64,000 nucleotides of DNA from Eudorina sp. 2006-703-Eu-15 (GCA_003117195.1 BDSI01000152.1:131501-195500); one strand, 5' to 3'. Positions 12,778-25,578 are shown, counted from the first letter of the stretch. Program-made: numbers and translations. Notes: generated from the sequence alone by a model not told the origin.

Positions 12778-13190
12778 GGCGTTTTATAGTTTGCGTGAGT
12801 CTGGAGACTACGGGGAGGTTACTCAAGAACACGCTGACAGGTAGTTGTCTGTAAGAGCTTGCCGCAAGCCGCCTAGATGTCCTTGCATTTGCAATGGCAA
12901 ATTTATCAAATCGCTATGAGACCTATGAATCTCGAGCTGAAAAGGTTCCACGTGCAGCCCAGCTGACTGTTTAGCAATAGGGTAGTTTCGGAGCCGCATG
13001 CAGTGAACTGCCCCGAAGAGAATCCAGTTATGTTTAGTAATCAAGTTATGATAGTCCACCAGACAATATGCGTATGCAAAAACCTGGCCGTGCTGCTTCC
13101 CTGGCATTTTGACTCGAAGGACAGCTTCAGCAAGCAGAGACACTGGCATCTCTGATAGTCCACACTCAAGCAGCGCATAACCTCAATACC
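12778..13190. promoter_or_regulatory. Short divergent promoter region, ferredoxin / coiled-coil gene
   Basis: A 413-bp gap separates the ATG at 12777 (-) and the ATG at 13191 (+). It is AT-rich relative to the exons and lacks coding signal. It must hold both 5' ends, so this is a compact bidirectional promoter. Confidence 0.55.
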
Positions 13191-14560
13191 ATGAGCTACA
13201 CGGTTCACAGACCTTCGATTTTGCACCGTAAGACCCGCGAACCCTCCCGAGCTAATGAGGAATCCTTGGAGGGCCAGGTGATTAAATGTGCCATAGAGCC
13301 CCTTAACTCGTTTGATGCAGTTCGTAAAACGTCCAGCGGGTTACTCGCAGTACCAAAGGGAGCAAGCAGCGCTTCTGGCAAAGCAAGCACGGCACCAGGA
13401 GACACACCAGCGCCTTCTACGCTCAATTAATCCGCAGGTTTGCACGTAAAAGGACCAATTATTTTGACGATGCCACAGTTGTTGCAAGGGGCAGGTCGTG
13501 CAGGCGCCGTGTCAGGAATATGCTCTCCGACCTCAAACCCCTTGGCCGTGTAATGCAGCCCGAAGACAAAGCTGCAGCGTGGGAGGCACTGGTCGCCAGT
13601 AACTCAGTTCTTGCGAGCAGGTTCGTATGACCGCCAATCATGATGTGTATATTGGAGTGGGTGGGGCACGCGTTCAGTAAGCGGGTTTCTGACATGCCCG
13701 CAGGGTGCAAAGGAATGCGCAGGATGGGTTCCCTTCGTTGGAGTCGGCATCCCTCGTCGGTGGCTTGCCCGAGGGGACCAGGCCGTGGCATCACTCCATG
13801 GCAACGCAGCAGTACTCCCATGCCGAGGAGGAGGCAGCACGACGGCGTTTTGCTGCCGAGGTCGCAGCAGGCAGGTCTTGACCCTTCGTACGCCATGAAG
13901 TGGATACACGGTGCAACTTCGGTAACATCCTGGACGTCTTGACTGTCTGTAATGCCACCGCAGCTGTTCTGCTGTTCGTCATTCCCGACGCTTAGTTCAG
14001 ATGACCTCTCCCTCTTCCCACTCAGAAAACCAGCGTCTGGCCCGGGAGAAGGAGATGACGAAGATGAATGAAAAGCACGCCAGGCACCAGCCCGTGCAGG
14101 TAGTGGTCAAGGTGTTGGGCACATATCCCCGAAGAGGGGAAAAGGGCTTTGTGGACGAAACAGTTTGCCTGTGACTGCTGCTGCGCAGGACACGTGGTAC
14201 AGCCGCGGGGATACGCACCGCGAGTCACAACCGCTGTTCAGCAGTGGCGGGGCCGCCGCGGCGTCCATCCCTCCGACTCCCTCTGCGGCGCCCCAACGGC
14301 CATCATCTGCGTACCCGTGGGCGCAACTCGCCGCCGAGGTCAGCAGCAACTACATACACATTCACGTTAACCGCCTGTACCCAGTATGCGTTGAATTCCA
14401 TTAAGTCACGTTTAGTCCAACAAGGCATGATATTTTTATCCAGTGAATACATTCGCTTCCCGGCTCCTTCCCTCATCCACAGGTCCCCACCGCCCAGACA
14501 CAGCCCCCACAGTGGCAACCAAAAGACTCCAATCGGCAGTACCCATGGAGCTGGCAATGA
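13191..14560 (+). CDS. Unrecognised coiled-coil protein, six exons
   Basis: No single open frame covers this gene. It appears when exons are joined in phase: 13191-13277, 13337-13624, 13723-13870, 14026-14099, 14189-14338 and 14483-14560 (TGA), giving 274 aa. The N-terminal third is basic (Arg/Lys-rich, around FYAQLIRRFARKR). The middle has a charged helical stretch (YSHAEEEAARRRFAAEVAAE continuing into LAREKEMTKMNEKH) likely to form a coiled coil. The C-terminal third is Pro/Ser/Gln-rich and ends PWSWQ. No signal peptide or membrane segment is visible. Exon 3 ends GCAG before GCAGGT, a GC donor: the only GT donor nearby breaks the frame of exon 4. I do not recognise the family; the composition recalls ciliary or cytoskeletal proteins, but that is a guess. 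It is head-to-head with the ferredoxin gene and converges on THOC3. Confidence 0.72.
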
Positions 14561-14850
14561 ACTGATCGAATGTCGCCAAACCGCATCGCTGCGCTTCCGT
14601 TGCTGCTGCAACGAGGGCAGCAAGATGTGCAAGACCGCCATACTCGACATGTCTCTTGCCGACTAGCGACAGATGATTTGATCGCCGGAAATGGCGTGTG
14701 TATAGTCAGTCCGCTTTGAATATTCACCGCATGCGTCAGATGAGTTCAGACCCAAACAGTTGTAGATTCCCCGTAGTTAGTTTCAAGGTCATGTGGTGTC
14801 ACTGCACATTGCGCAGGACGTGTGGTGCCAAAGTAGTCGAGCAGTAGTTA

Positions 14851-17362
14851 TCATCCGGTCGTTGGTTTCGGCGGCGCCCAGAGGCTTACTGCACCGTAAC
14901 CCTCCTTCTCATCGCCCGCGAAGGCTAGGACCGGGGCGGCAGGGCACCACGCCACGGTCTCACAGTAGCTTTTCAGGTTCAGAGTGCTAGCAACGTCGCC
15001 TGTGTGTGCGTCATAGCAACAAGGGACGAAAATATATCAAGTTAGCAAGTTTCAGAGCGCCGACCAGATTTGGGTACTATGCTGTGATTGCTGGTGACAA
15101 AATTATACCGCCTCTAATTGATTTGTGCCCGGTTACTATATGGAATTCGTCAGCAGTGGGTAGTCAGGTTGCGCATCGCAGTCCTGCTTGTATCTATCTA
15201 TCTGATACGTCATGAGCGTTGCACGCTGTGTTCCCCGCCATGCATGCCGTTAACCTTTCGAATTCGTGTAATGTTGGTGCTTACCTGTCTGCGTGCTCAC
15301 GACGTCGATGGTGCCGTAGCCGTCTTCACTGCAGTATGCCAGCCAGTTGTTATCGTGGCTGAAGCTGAGCGTCCTGACGGACTGGTCGGGCCGGCTGAAT
15401 GTCCGCAGGCAGATCATATCATCCATGTCCCACAGGCTTACCAGCGCGTCTGAACCTCCAGACGCCAGGTACCTGCCCAATGTTAAACCCAGAGATTTAC
15501 GGCCCAGACCTATCAGCGCCCGACTCCGACTCCGTAAAGGGTTCGGCACGGGCCACTACAATATGGGCACATGCACACGACTCACTTGTAGCCTCGCGAG
15601 TACGCCAGGCACGTAGTGTGGCTGGCATGGGAGTTGAGCCGCCAGATGGGGCTGTCTAGCTTGGCCAACGGCGAGATACGCACCGTGCCGTCATCCAGCG
15701 CCATGGTCAGGAAACTTTGCGTCGGGCCCCACCGCACCTCAGACAACTGCGCGCACAGTGTTGGGACGAGTTTGATGTGTAACGCTAAGTGGATATTTGT
15801 GCCGCGTGTAGTGGTGCCTCGCTGTTTCCGAGTGCTTGGGTAAATTTGTTGCCAATGAAGGTCCCCCATCAATGTCCCTCATCGCTCCGCGCAGCGTGCT
15901 GGTGCGGGGGTGCCTCGTTGCCTAGGCCGAAGGCGGCCGTGGGGTCGCCTTGGTAGGCACCAATTCACCGATATTGGCTTCAGGGCCAGCTGTAACGTTG
16001 AATCTTTCGGAGTGATGCGCGCAACATGCGACGATAACCCATGCCGTGCTGAGCCTCCACACAAAAAGGCATAGCGGCTTCCGTCAACGGCTTCCGTCGC
16101 CGCCATCGTTCCGTGTCCACAGTGTACGGGCGGCGTTGTACGCTGGCTGCAAGCCCCATGTCCCAGGCTCCCAGCCTGCCTCATCTGCCCTCCCCTCCAC
16201 CACATCCCTGGTCGCACACCCGCACCTTGGTGTGTCCCGACAGACTCCATTGTCGCCATCTCCGCATCTTTCGTGTGTCCACGAATGCAACCTCGTCGTT
16301 GGAGCACGTCACCACAACCGACATCCCGTCCAGCGACCAGGACAGAACCAGGTTCTTCTCGTTGCCCAACTGCACCGCGGCCGTCTGCTTGTGCGTCCGG
16401 GCGTCATGGAAACTGCAGCGACATTGGGCCCCCACCGGTTAGGGAGCAGGGTACCCAAGGTGTGCAGCAGCGCCGATTCCAAATAATAGCGGACAAACCC
16501 ATACTTGCCAGAGACATCACGTTTTGCGTCTGCCTTAACTATTAGACGGCTCATTGCTAAGGCTAGGGACGAAACACGTGATGCTGCAGCTGCAACTGAG
16601 ATGCCGTATCCGATCTGTTGACACGATAAGCCGCCCCGGCCTCGCTACGCCCACCGCACCGTATGTTTGTGTCGTTCTTGCTGTTGGAGCAGCTAGCCAG
16701 CACGTCCGGGTGGTCGGGCCGCCACTCCAGGCTGCTGATGGCGTCGCTGTGTGAGTTGTACTCGGCTTCCGCGCGCTCGGTTTTGGCAACCGGGCAGTAC
16801 GGCTCCACAGCCCACACGCGAATCATGCGGTCACCGGAGCCTGCGGGACCCGGCGCTCAAATGCATTACATACTGCCGCTCCGGAATGTCCACTTCGGGT
16901 TCTAAAATAGAGCCGATTTCGACCATGGAATAGGAGGATAGTGCACGTTGTGGCACGAGGGCTGTGTTGCTCCCGATCCCCCCGATCGCCCTACCACTCG
17001 CAAGTCGCCTCCCATCGCAGTTCCAAGCAACCGCATTGACCTGGTTGTAGGAGGGATCAAGACAATGGACGCGCACAAGTAATGTCAGTCGGGCATGGCG
17101 TCGCGCATGGCAATCGAGGGGGGGGATAGCTAGGAGAGAGTTTGCAACCAGGGGAAGAAGCGTATTGAGTTGCAGAACGAGTGCGTTGCTACGCCACAGC
17201 CTTCGCCCGCTCGCCAGGTGACGTCCCCTAGGCCACAACTAAACCGCATACCTTCTTTCGGTGGCCGCTCAGGTCCCGCACCCCGTAACCTTCAAAAGCG
17301 GAGTTGTGCGTGTGCACAATGACACCTCGATCCCGATCCTGAAGACGCCCGTAATCCGCCAT
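14851..17362 (-). CDS. THOC3: THO complex subunit 3 (THOC3/TEX1), WD40 protein
   Basis: Seven exons join in phase: 17362-17252, 17040-16995, 16840-16660, 16412-16226, 15746-15586, 15472-15285 and 14999-14851 (TGA), giving 340 aa, close to the usual length of about 350. WD40 repeats are evident throughout. Diagnostic stretches include VNAVAWNCDGRRLASG near the start, the central LASGGSDALVSLWD, RPDQSVRTLSFSHD, and a final blade with ETVAWCPAAPVLAFAGDEK. These match the THOC3 pattern closely. THOC3 is a scaffold subunit of the nuclear THO/TREX complex, which couples transcription to mRNA packaging and export. The exon 2/3 junction inserts an extra Gly-Ser relative to the family and could be off by a codon or two. 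It is transcribed divergently from MGST3. Confidence 0.93.
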
Positions 17363-17859
17363 TAGATCAATTGGATTCAAAAGTGCTCACGTCCCCAAGA
17401 GGGTTGCCGCTCTGGTTGCCGCCGTGGTGTTCAGCTGTGATGGGCAGGGTACCGTCCAGACAAGGGACCAATTATTCAAAACCGAGGTATATCATGAGTT
17501 GAACTAAGAGCATATTTCGTCCAAGTGATGGGCAATGTTTCGGCTCGCAGCGCGGGAGATGTTTTAGACAGCTTTGCTAAGCCTAATCCAAACCGAAAGA
17601 ACAATTTTCTTCGTATTTTCACAAGCCTGTTCAGATTATTCAATAGTACATTTAGATGCCGAATGTATTACGGCTTACGTACGCGTCATGTGAGTGAGGT
17701 TTGCGTGCGATTAGATGATCGGCCGACCATATATAAGAAATGAACTTTGCGATTGCAACCCAAAAATCCATTGTGTGCAAGCCTAGTGCTCGACTTGGAC
17801 GTAATCGCACGACCTCCCGGGTCCGAGCTGAGGCTGTCCTGTTACCCACGTCAGGCATA
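17363..17859. promoter_or_regulatory. Divergent promoter region, THOC3 / MGST3
   Basis: A 497-bp gap separates the start codons at 17362 (-) and 17860 (+). It is AT-rich in its middle (about 17560-17660) with no coding exon. Promoter function is inferred from gene arrangement. Confidence 0.55.
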
Positions 17860-19047
17860 ATGTCTCTCGTTCGTAAGGAGTTCGGCTTTGTAGCTGGCGT
17901 GGTCGCCGCGTCATGGATGGTGTAAGCTCTACGTAACTTTCCTGCGCGCCGTTTTCGGACGTTGTCACGCCCCTGACGATAACTATTATTTTGCACGGTC
18001 GCAGTCATCATGGTTTCATGGCAGTGAAAGTGATGCAGGCCCGTAAGAAGTGAGAACAGTACGCGACGCGTCGAGAACACTCTCCTTCGTAGGCTGTGCT
18101 GTGCTTGATCTACCTACCGGCGGTGCACGACTTGCAGGTATAATGTGAAATACCCAGCCCTTTACGCCACAGCGGAGGAATGCCCCGACCCAGAGTGAGT
18201 TTGTGCAATGACTCAAGGATATGGTGTGGGGCGGAAGCTACCGTATCGCGTTGGTGGCCACACGCATATTGTTCATACTGTGTGCCAGTAGCATGCCCAT
18301 ACTGTATGCCAGTAGCATCGCATCGATGCCGTGGGATAATTTCTGCGCACTGGCTCCCAATTTACGACAGGAGCCGCAAGGCATTCAACTGCGTGCAGCG
18401 GGGCCACCAGAACTCGCTTGAGAACCAGCCCATCTTCCTGGCGCTGCTTATCACGGCGGGCCTTAAGGTGTGTGCGAATGCAAGCAGGTCGTCGATAAAT
18501 ACCGTCTGACACGATTTTCCTGCCTCCCACTGCAGCATCCGATCACCGCGGCCACCGCGGGGGCTGTCTACCTAGTCGGGCGCATCATGTACATGCAGGT
18601 AGGGCCAGCGGCGTACACCCAGGCATACGGTGGTTGTTGATGTTGATGTGGATGTAAGAACGATGTGCATGGCCCTAACCTGCATATGGCCTCCACCCGA
18701 AAGGCCGTTGCTCGTTGCGCACTTGGCCAAGGCCTCAGCTTTCCTTTGCTGGACAGTTTATGTTGAAACACGGCGCGTATTATTAGCGCAAAGGCTTTGG
18801 CGAACGAAGCCGATCGGCGATGCAATTTCAGTTTGTTTTTCGGCGACAAGGTGCCTGTCCGTTCGAGCAGTATGTTTTACGGCGACAAGGTGCCTGTCCG
18901 TTTGTGCCGTACTGCTCCGTACCTGCCATGCAGGGCTACGCCACGGGCAACCCGGACAACCGCATGCGCGGGTCCCTCCTCTACGCCGGTCTCTTCACGT
19001 TGGTCGGCATTGTGTGCAAGTGGGCCGTTCAGGCGTTCCGGCAGTGA
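17860..19047 (+). CDS. MGST3: Microsomal glutathione S-transferase 3 (MAPEG family)
   Basis: Six exons join in phase: 17860-17921, 18005-18049, 18138-18194, 18371-18467, 18536-18598 and 18934-19047 (TGA), giving 145 aa against about 150 for the family. The protein begins MSLVRKEFGFVAGVV, then VMQARKKYNVKYPALYA and the hallmark AFNCVQRGHQNSLENQP of MGST3-type MAPEG proteins. Two further hydrophobic segments follow (AATAGAVYLVGRIMYM and LLYAGLFTLVGIVCKWAV), consistent with four transmembrane helices. MGST3-type enzymes act in ER membranes on lipid hydroperoxides and glutathione conjugation. Intron 5 contains a short imperfect duplication (18842-18863 and 18880-18901). Confidence 0.94.
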
Positions 19048-20578
19048 TGCAGCTGGTGTGCTACTGAAGGTTTTACAGCGGGAAAAGAATACAGATGGTG
19101 GGATGACATGCTGGGAAGGTACGGTCGGGCGTGTGGTTGCAGGCGATTGTCCGGCTGTGAAGTTTCGTGCGGAGTTGTGGTCTCCTTAATTTCCCGATGA
19201 ATTGGATCTCTGGTTGATGTCGATAGTTGCGCCCTCGGGTCTACAAATGTTGGGGGGCCACGGGAGGTATTCCACGTTGACCTGGCCTCCCTTGCCAGGA
19301 TCACCGTTTGGGACTGACGATGAGGGTGTGCGTCGTTGCTTTGTCGGCGAGGCTGGGGTTCCCACTGATAGGCACCCCAAAAGAGATTCAAACTCAAACA
19401 AACTCAAAATTCAAGGCATTGGCCTGAAATTAATCGGGCTGGAACTCATGGCTCATCCTCACTGTTACGGATAAGACCCTCGTCAAGGTTGCAACGTCCT
19501 GCTGTTCGAATGTTACACGTCTCGGTCTGCATTTTCGTGTGATGTCTTGTATACCCTGCATGTTAGTTCATCCCGTGCACAGCCGGCTGTATGCAGCCTA
19601 TACGTGTTACCCCTAGCAGCGCCCCAGCACACGCGCTCCGCTGAGCACACACACTCAACACGATTCTACATGACCCGCTCTAGCACCTGCGTCCAAACAT
19701 CGCGCCGCACTACCAGACAGACTCCCACTCTTAACAGACAACAATCATACAAACACTTCGCACTTGCGTTAGCAAAAACACCATGTCCCGTCAGAATCAA
19801 TGTGCAGTACTAGGGCAATCTTCGAGCTACATATCTCACCCCGCACCCAACAACAATCAGCAGCAATGCGCGTTAAGGTTTCCATCTGGCATAACAGTCC
19901 GGCCTGGCGTACGCGCCTCTCGGCACAACGGCACATCAGTATGAGCGTCTGTGTCGTTAGGCAGCTCTGTCCAAATCACCATCGTCGGCCTGGGAGCCGT
20001 AGCAGTAATCACCCTACGCCATAGCGCCAGATGGTTGGCGTTCCAAGGTTGGCGTCAGCAGTTCTATCGATCATTGGTCACCGCCGGCCGCCGTGCACAT
20101 GGTTTCTTCCGGTGGACTTGAAGGTTCACCCGAGGAGCATGTGCACGCTGAGCCCGGTTTGAATCTGCGCGTTGTGAGGCACGGTGAGGACAGATGCGCT
20201 GGCGCAACCACCGCACATCCCAGCAACCTCCCTAGTCCCTACGTGCGGTGTGGCCCAGTTCATGGGAAAAAGTGACCGTGAGGGTACTACATAAATCAAT
20301 GATTCCTTCATTCCTTCTTTGCGCATCAATGGGCAAGTGCATTCTTATGCAATCTAAAAGTGTCGTCGTACGGGAACTTAACAGCCCAGCGAGGGAGGAC
20401 CTCAGGTCAGCCCCTTGCCCTGGTCGCAGACCACCATCACGTCACCAGGCCATAAAACGCCACGGTAACTGGCTGCACGTCTTGATCGGGCGCGGCTGAG
20501 CCCCTTCGCTGGCTGTCGCGGCTCGCGGGTGGTGGCCCGCTGCCACCCCCTGTCCTGCGAGCCCTGTCAAGACCCGCG
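19048..20578. other. Convergent intergenic region, no gene resolved
   Basis: This region lies between the stops of MGST3 (+) and the CAP-domain gene (-). It holds only short open frames without domain features. It must include both 3'UTRs. TTACA at about 19513 could be a distant minus-strand poly(A) signal. Confidence 0.4.
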
Positions 20579-22788
20579 TCACGCAGACGAAGGGCACCAG
20601 GACTTGATGGGCTCCAGCACATTGAGGCGGAACAAGTATTCCGACAGGTAATTTCCTGCAGGGGTGTTTTATTGCGCACATCACATTACAATTATAAATA
20701 AAAATACATCACATTGCCTCGGGGTGATCTCGAGATCGGGTTCCGTCGCAGTGCGCAGTTGCTAGCCCGCTCGACGACAATGGAAACGCAACTACCCTAA
20801 GGGGGAAAGCAGGGGCCGCACGACAACTAGGCTCAGAGGCCAAGAGCTCACCTGGTGGCGAGTATTGGCAGGTCAGCACGCCGCAGGTCTTACAGCTCCA
20901 GCCGCTTACGGTTAACAGCGGGCAGGTTCTGAAGCCGCAGCCGACCTGCTTGGTTCCCTTCCAGACAACCTGCGACACAACGGGGGGGGGGGGTTGAGCA
21001 ACCGGTCACATGGAGGTGCCATTCGGCTGGGTCACATCCGTAATCCGGCGGCCATTGCCCGCAGTCAGCAGTGCCCGCCCCTCAGGCAGCCGCACTGCTC
21101 GCGGGTTACTGCAGGGCCCGCTGTCATATGGTTGGATGCAACTGCTGCCTTGGGTAACCATGTTTGAGTTGCAACAATGGTCGTCATCAAGCCTGCGACT
21201 GCGCCCATGCGGGCACTGTGTGAGTGCGTCCGGTTGCTAAGCCCAGGATGGGTGTGTCAGGCCGAGGAGACACACGGGACACAGCATTCCCCTCAGCACT
21301 TGTCATTTGCGGCAGAATGATCTGCTCCTCACCTGCGTGTAGTGGCCCGTCGATGAACTGAAGCCCGGCGAATCGAAGTCATAAAGGCACAGCTCGTTGG
21401 CCCACAAGCTGACGCCGTTCGCAACGTCCGCCATGGTCCTGACCGACCCCATCACTGGCACATCACAAGGGGACGCAAATTCGAGTCAGGGACTGCATTC
21501 GCCGACGGATTCAGTTCGCCGATGGAACCAATCGGACATGTCAGATGCTTGGTGCAGTCAACGTGAACGCCAACCCGTCCCACGCCCGTGCCCCTGAGCG
21601 CACGGCTAAGGGTACGGCGGTCATAACTGAATACTGATGGGACATAACAATTTCACGAATGTACGCCGCTGTGGTACGGTTGGCTTACACAAATTTTCGC
21701 CGTAGGGGCCATGTGAGTGTTGGAATAGGCACTTGTCGCTCCAGCGCTGCGCGGAGACCGCCAGCTCGTCGCTCCAGGTCAGGTTGGGCACCCCAGACCA
21801 AACGCGATACTTGTTGTGCGCATCCACTGCGGCCAAGCAGTACAATGAGGGGCCCTGCTCAACGGCGTAGCGCTTGCAGCGACCATGTCAAGGGGCAGAA
21901 AGAGTGCTTGGTTACATGCACATAGTATATATTAACGGAATGTGCATTGATACCAACCAGGGCAAGGATTCATGTCGTCCGCACAGATAGGCGCACCACC
22001 AAGGCCTTGCTGACATCGTTGCGGCTCACCGATTGCATCCGCATTGAGTAGGGGCAAATAGGCGTACGGCTGCGGAGCTGGCGATGGTGGTTCGGGGGGT
22101 GGCGATGGAGAGGGAGGCCGGGGAGAGGGAGGCCGGGGAGAGGGAGGCCGGGGAGAGGGAGGTCGTGGGGAAGGAGGTGGCCGACGCGACGGAGAGGGTG
22201 GGATGGGGGGCGGCGATTTGCGCGGCGAAGGTGGCGCCGATTTCGGCTGCGGGGAAGGCGGTGCCCGGGGCTTTGGAGACGGTGGCCAGCCCGGCGGTGA
22301 TGGCTTGGGGGACAACGGCGACCTTTCAGGTGAAGCTGGTGGAGGCCGCGATGGTTTGCCAGGCTTCCGTGGCGGCTTCGGCGGTGATGGCGACGGCACG
22401 GGAGGAGGTGCTGCAGGGGATGGCGGAGCTGGGGATGGCGGGTAGATGGGCGGCGAGGCCGTTTGGACACCAGGGAAGGGTACATGCACCGGCGGCGGCG
22501 GCTTGCGCTTTTTCTTCGGCGATGGAGGCATGGAAAGGGCCTCGACATCTTCAGGTGAGTTGTTAAGGAGGGTCCTGCCTCCTTTGTGGTCTGCGGCTTG
22601 GAGGGCCTCCAGAGACAGCCTGCATTTGGGATCAGCTTAAAGTAAGCAGATTGTGTGTGTATAAGTGCGAGCACAGCGCCAAGGAATCTCACAGCTTGAC
22701 AAAATATTTCAGAACGAAAGCCTTACCGACTTGGTGTGCGCGCGACGCGGCCGTCGACTGTCAACAGCCATCCTGTAATGCGTAACAT
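20579..22788 (-). CDS. Secreted CAP/PR-1 (SCP) domain protein with PPSP-rich region
   Basis: The C-terminal half is secure. Exons 21872 (or 21854)-21691, 21438-21333, 20969-20852 and 20655-20579 (TGA) join in phase. They encode a complete CAP domain: [32 protein letters not shown], then [26 protein letters not shown] and a short C-terminus. CAP proteins are extracellular. Just upstream, 22619-21932 encodes a long PPSP/PPSPRP-rich stretch like the hydroxyproline-rich stalks of volvocine wall proteins. It ends in a Cys-rich piece ([21 protein letters not shown]). A possible first exon is 22788-22727. The join between the Pro-rich part and the CAP part does not work with a canonical donor in phase, so these may be two genes or the exon boundary may be wrong. 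The 5' end is tentative. Confidence 0.7.
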
Positions 22789-24348
22789 AGTGCGGATTTA
22801 AGATGATATTCATCTTTATGTGCACTTGGAAACAAGCGCGATCAATGTTACAGCTCACCAGCCAATATGAAAAGTGTGTAGGCTTTACGGAGCTCCATCC
22901 GGCTGCAAGTCCGGACTACGCGGAGATTCGGCTCCGACGTGATCGTCAACTATACGTAAATCTTTGCAGTCGGGCCAGGTCAGGCTCTTCACCAGTTCCT
23001 GTCCGTGTAAATCAGATAATGCGATGCAGTTCAAGAAATGGAAGCAATTAAGAATATGTTGCTATGAAAATATTAATGAATTATCTAGTGCCCTATGTTG
23101 ACGTCGACCAAACATGAATTGTTCATTTAATCCGGTTCGAGCACGCACCTTTAACTTTATCATAACTGTAATTTTTAACTATAGTTTTATTTGTCGTTGC
23201 TCATGACAGTAAGGCTTCGGAACTTGGATCCGAGACGCGTCACACGGGGGTAGTATGAAGAAATTCAAACAATGCACTCAAAACTGTGGCCGTCAGTCAC
23301 TCGGACTTTTTATGACAATTTTTGCATTTCAGTCGTTTTCGCCTAGGTCGAAGTTCGCGCACGACCTCGTTCAGCCCCGAAGCCCACCCCTGCCCACCAC
23401 TTTACTGGATTTTACTAATGAGGCACTGAACATCCCACCGCCCAGTTACGTGCCCATAAGGGAGAAGGCAACAAGCACTTTAGGCCATATCGCAGTTGTG
23501 TCGCTGTACTCTGAGGATGTTATCCTTCGTGTACTGCAAGGTGCAACACGGATGCGTTCGGATGCAACCTGCGACGGCAGCGTCGGGTTAATGCGGTTAT
23601 GGGCGTGGCGCCAATGCTATTACTTGCATCATCAAAGTGCTTGGAAAACGGCTTTTGCGGAACGTGAAGCTTGTTAGAGCGAACGGGCGCACCTGCGATG
23701 ACCGGGCGAGCAGGGTCCTCTCGCAATATTGGAACCATCAGCAGCCTTACTGTTCATCCATTTGCACGGAAGGCACGTGGAAAGATACGATATACATCTG
23801 TCAGATGTATGTAACTTTGCAACGGTCTGCCAGAGCTGCGAAACGACGTCTTTTGACACACAATGTGGATGAACGTTACAGCGGACCCCAAGGGGATCAA
23901 CACAACAGAACACAATGTGCTGCGTTTCAAGTCGGGGTCACAGGCCCTGGCAGGCGGCACTCGAGGTAAGAGGTCGTACCACCGCACGTACACTGTTGCA
24001 GCATTCACGGCACCAGCATTATGTGGTGTACATCTGTACAAGCATTGACGTGAATGAATGAACGTTACCGCGGACCCCAAAGGGATCAACGGTGTATGCC
24101 AGGGCAAGCCCCAGCAGGCCCCACCGACAAGGCGGCAAGCCACCTCCACACCTCAACGCCGCGAATAAAAACACATCGGGCCATGACCCCACCCAGACAG
24201 ACACCGAAGCAAGCAGAGGCGCACAGCGGGGCAACATTACCAAAGGGATAGGCACAGTCAAAGGGGGGGATCCTCAAAAAATGGATAAAGCCAAGCACGG
24301 GGAAGGTCGCCCACACAGGCACCCCATTACTCACCCCTGGAACACCCA
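22789..24348. other. Intergenic, repeat fragments, no gene resolved
   Basis: This is mostly AT-richer sequence without coding signal. Two related fragments beginning ATGAACGTTAC(A/C)GCGGACCCCAA occur at about 23870 and 24058. They share the TTACAGCGGACCCC core with dispersed repeat family A, suggesting degraded relatives. Confidence 0.4.
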
Positions 24349-25578
24349 TGTCACGCCGATTGACTGCACCCGTCAGTTTACTGCTCCAATTCGGTTATTT
24401 GCGGTTATTGTGAGTTGTTGTTTGATTCGGTTGTCCGTTTCCTTTGGTTTCGTGACCATCTCTGATGGTAGAGTGTCGTACTTGTTTGTCTTGTGATTTA
24501 GGTCGAGGCTTTGCCTTGGTGCTTTGTCTCGATTTGCTCTTCGGCAATAGCCGATGAGCAACTAGTAGGCCCCTTTCGTTAGGTTATGGACCTGGCCTAG
24601 CGGAAGAGACATGTAAGGTCGTTCATCACATCATTCATCTCCTGGACCGCGCCCTTGTTCCATTGTCATCATTTGCACGCATAGTGCTTACATCAGCGTT
24701 ATGGACAGCTGCGCGGCGTCGCTTCTGCAACGGACCAGCCAGCTGATCCTACCTTCGGCCTTGCCTCCGGTGTCGCGAATCTACAACAGCGTTTCTGCTG
24801 CTTCCACGATGGCACGTTATTTCTGATCTTGTGTTGATGCAGACTTGTTTGAATGGAACAGCCAACGTGCGCGCATGCGCTGAGGAGTCTCTTTTCTTCT
24901 TCGCGCATGCTTTCCCAGCAAATCGAGACCAAGCGCTTGTATTGTCAAGCGTGATCAAATGATGGTTGCTGAATGACAGTTGTCAATGGTGCCGAGCGAT
25001 TTGGTATGTCGGCGACTTCTTAGCCGTTCCGTTCGGCAGTCGTCATTTTGGTGCTCCATCCAGTTGGAATCGCCCGACGTGAGAGTTCTGAGGTCATGCG
25101 TGTGCAGCCCAGGCCGCGTTCGGAGGTGATGCCCGCGTGTTTTGCTGTCTGTGGGAATGCCCGTGCCAAAGTCGCCAGCGCTAGATCCCGGGCCACGCCT
25201 TGTGCTTAGCCTTTCGTGTAGACCAGCTGGAGCATACACCGTGCTTTGTGTTTGTGCCTTGTTTGCTGCTGGCCCATTTGATTGACTGCATCAGTAGCCG
25301 CGCCGTTGGTGTTCCCTGTTGCGAGTCTGTTGCCATCATGTCGGACACCGTCTGAGCATGCCGTACTTGTCGTACATTTCGGGTCTCGGTCGCCATGTAC
25401 TTCATATTGCCAGCTACACATGCTGGTCGCTTATTGCCGCATTTGGACGCAATTACCTCACGCATCCACACCACACCACCTGGAACCCATCTTTCCAGCT
25501 TTGCTACTGCGTTGCACGCTGGGGGGGGAGTCACGGGTAGGCACATGATACGTCAGAGAGCAGTCATACGGCCTGACA
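24349..25578. mobile_element. TIR DNA element, longer copy of a tandem pair
   Basis: The left end TGTCACGCCGATTGACTGCA and the reverse complement of the right end (TGTCAGGCCGTATGACTGCT) form imperfect terminal inverted repeats. The first 572 bp (24349-24920) recur without visible difference at 25581-26152. The last 32 bp (25547-25578) recur at 26153-26184. No transposase is recognisable in the 1,230 bp, so it looks non-autonomous. CCCA immediately precedes the left end and also follows the right end of the second element, a possible 4-bp target duplication around the pair. Confidence 0.75.
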
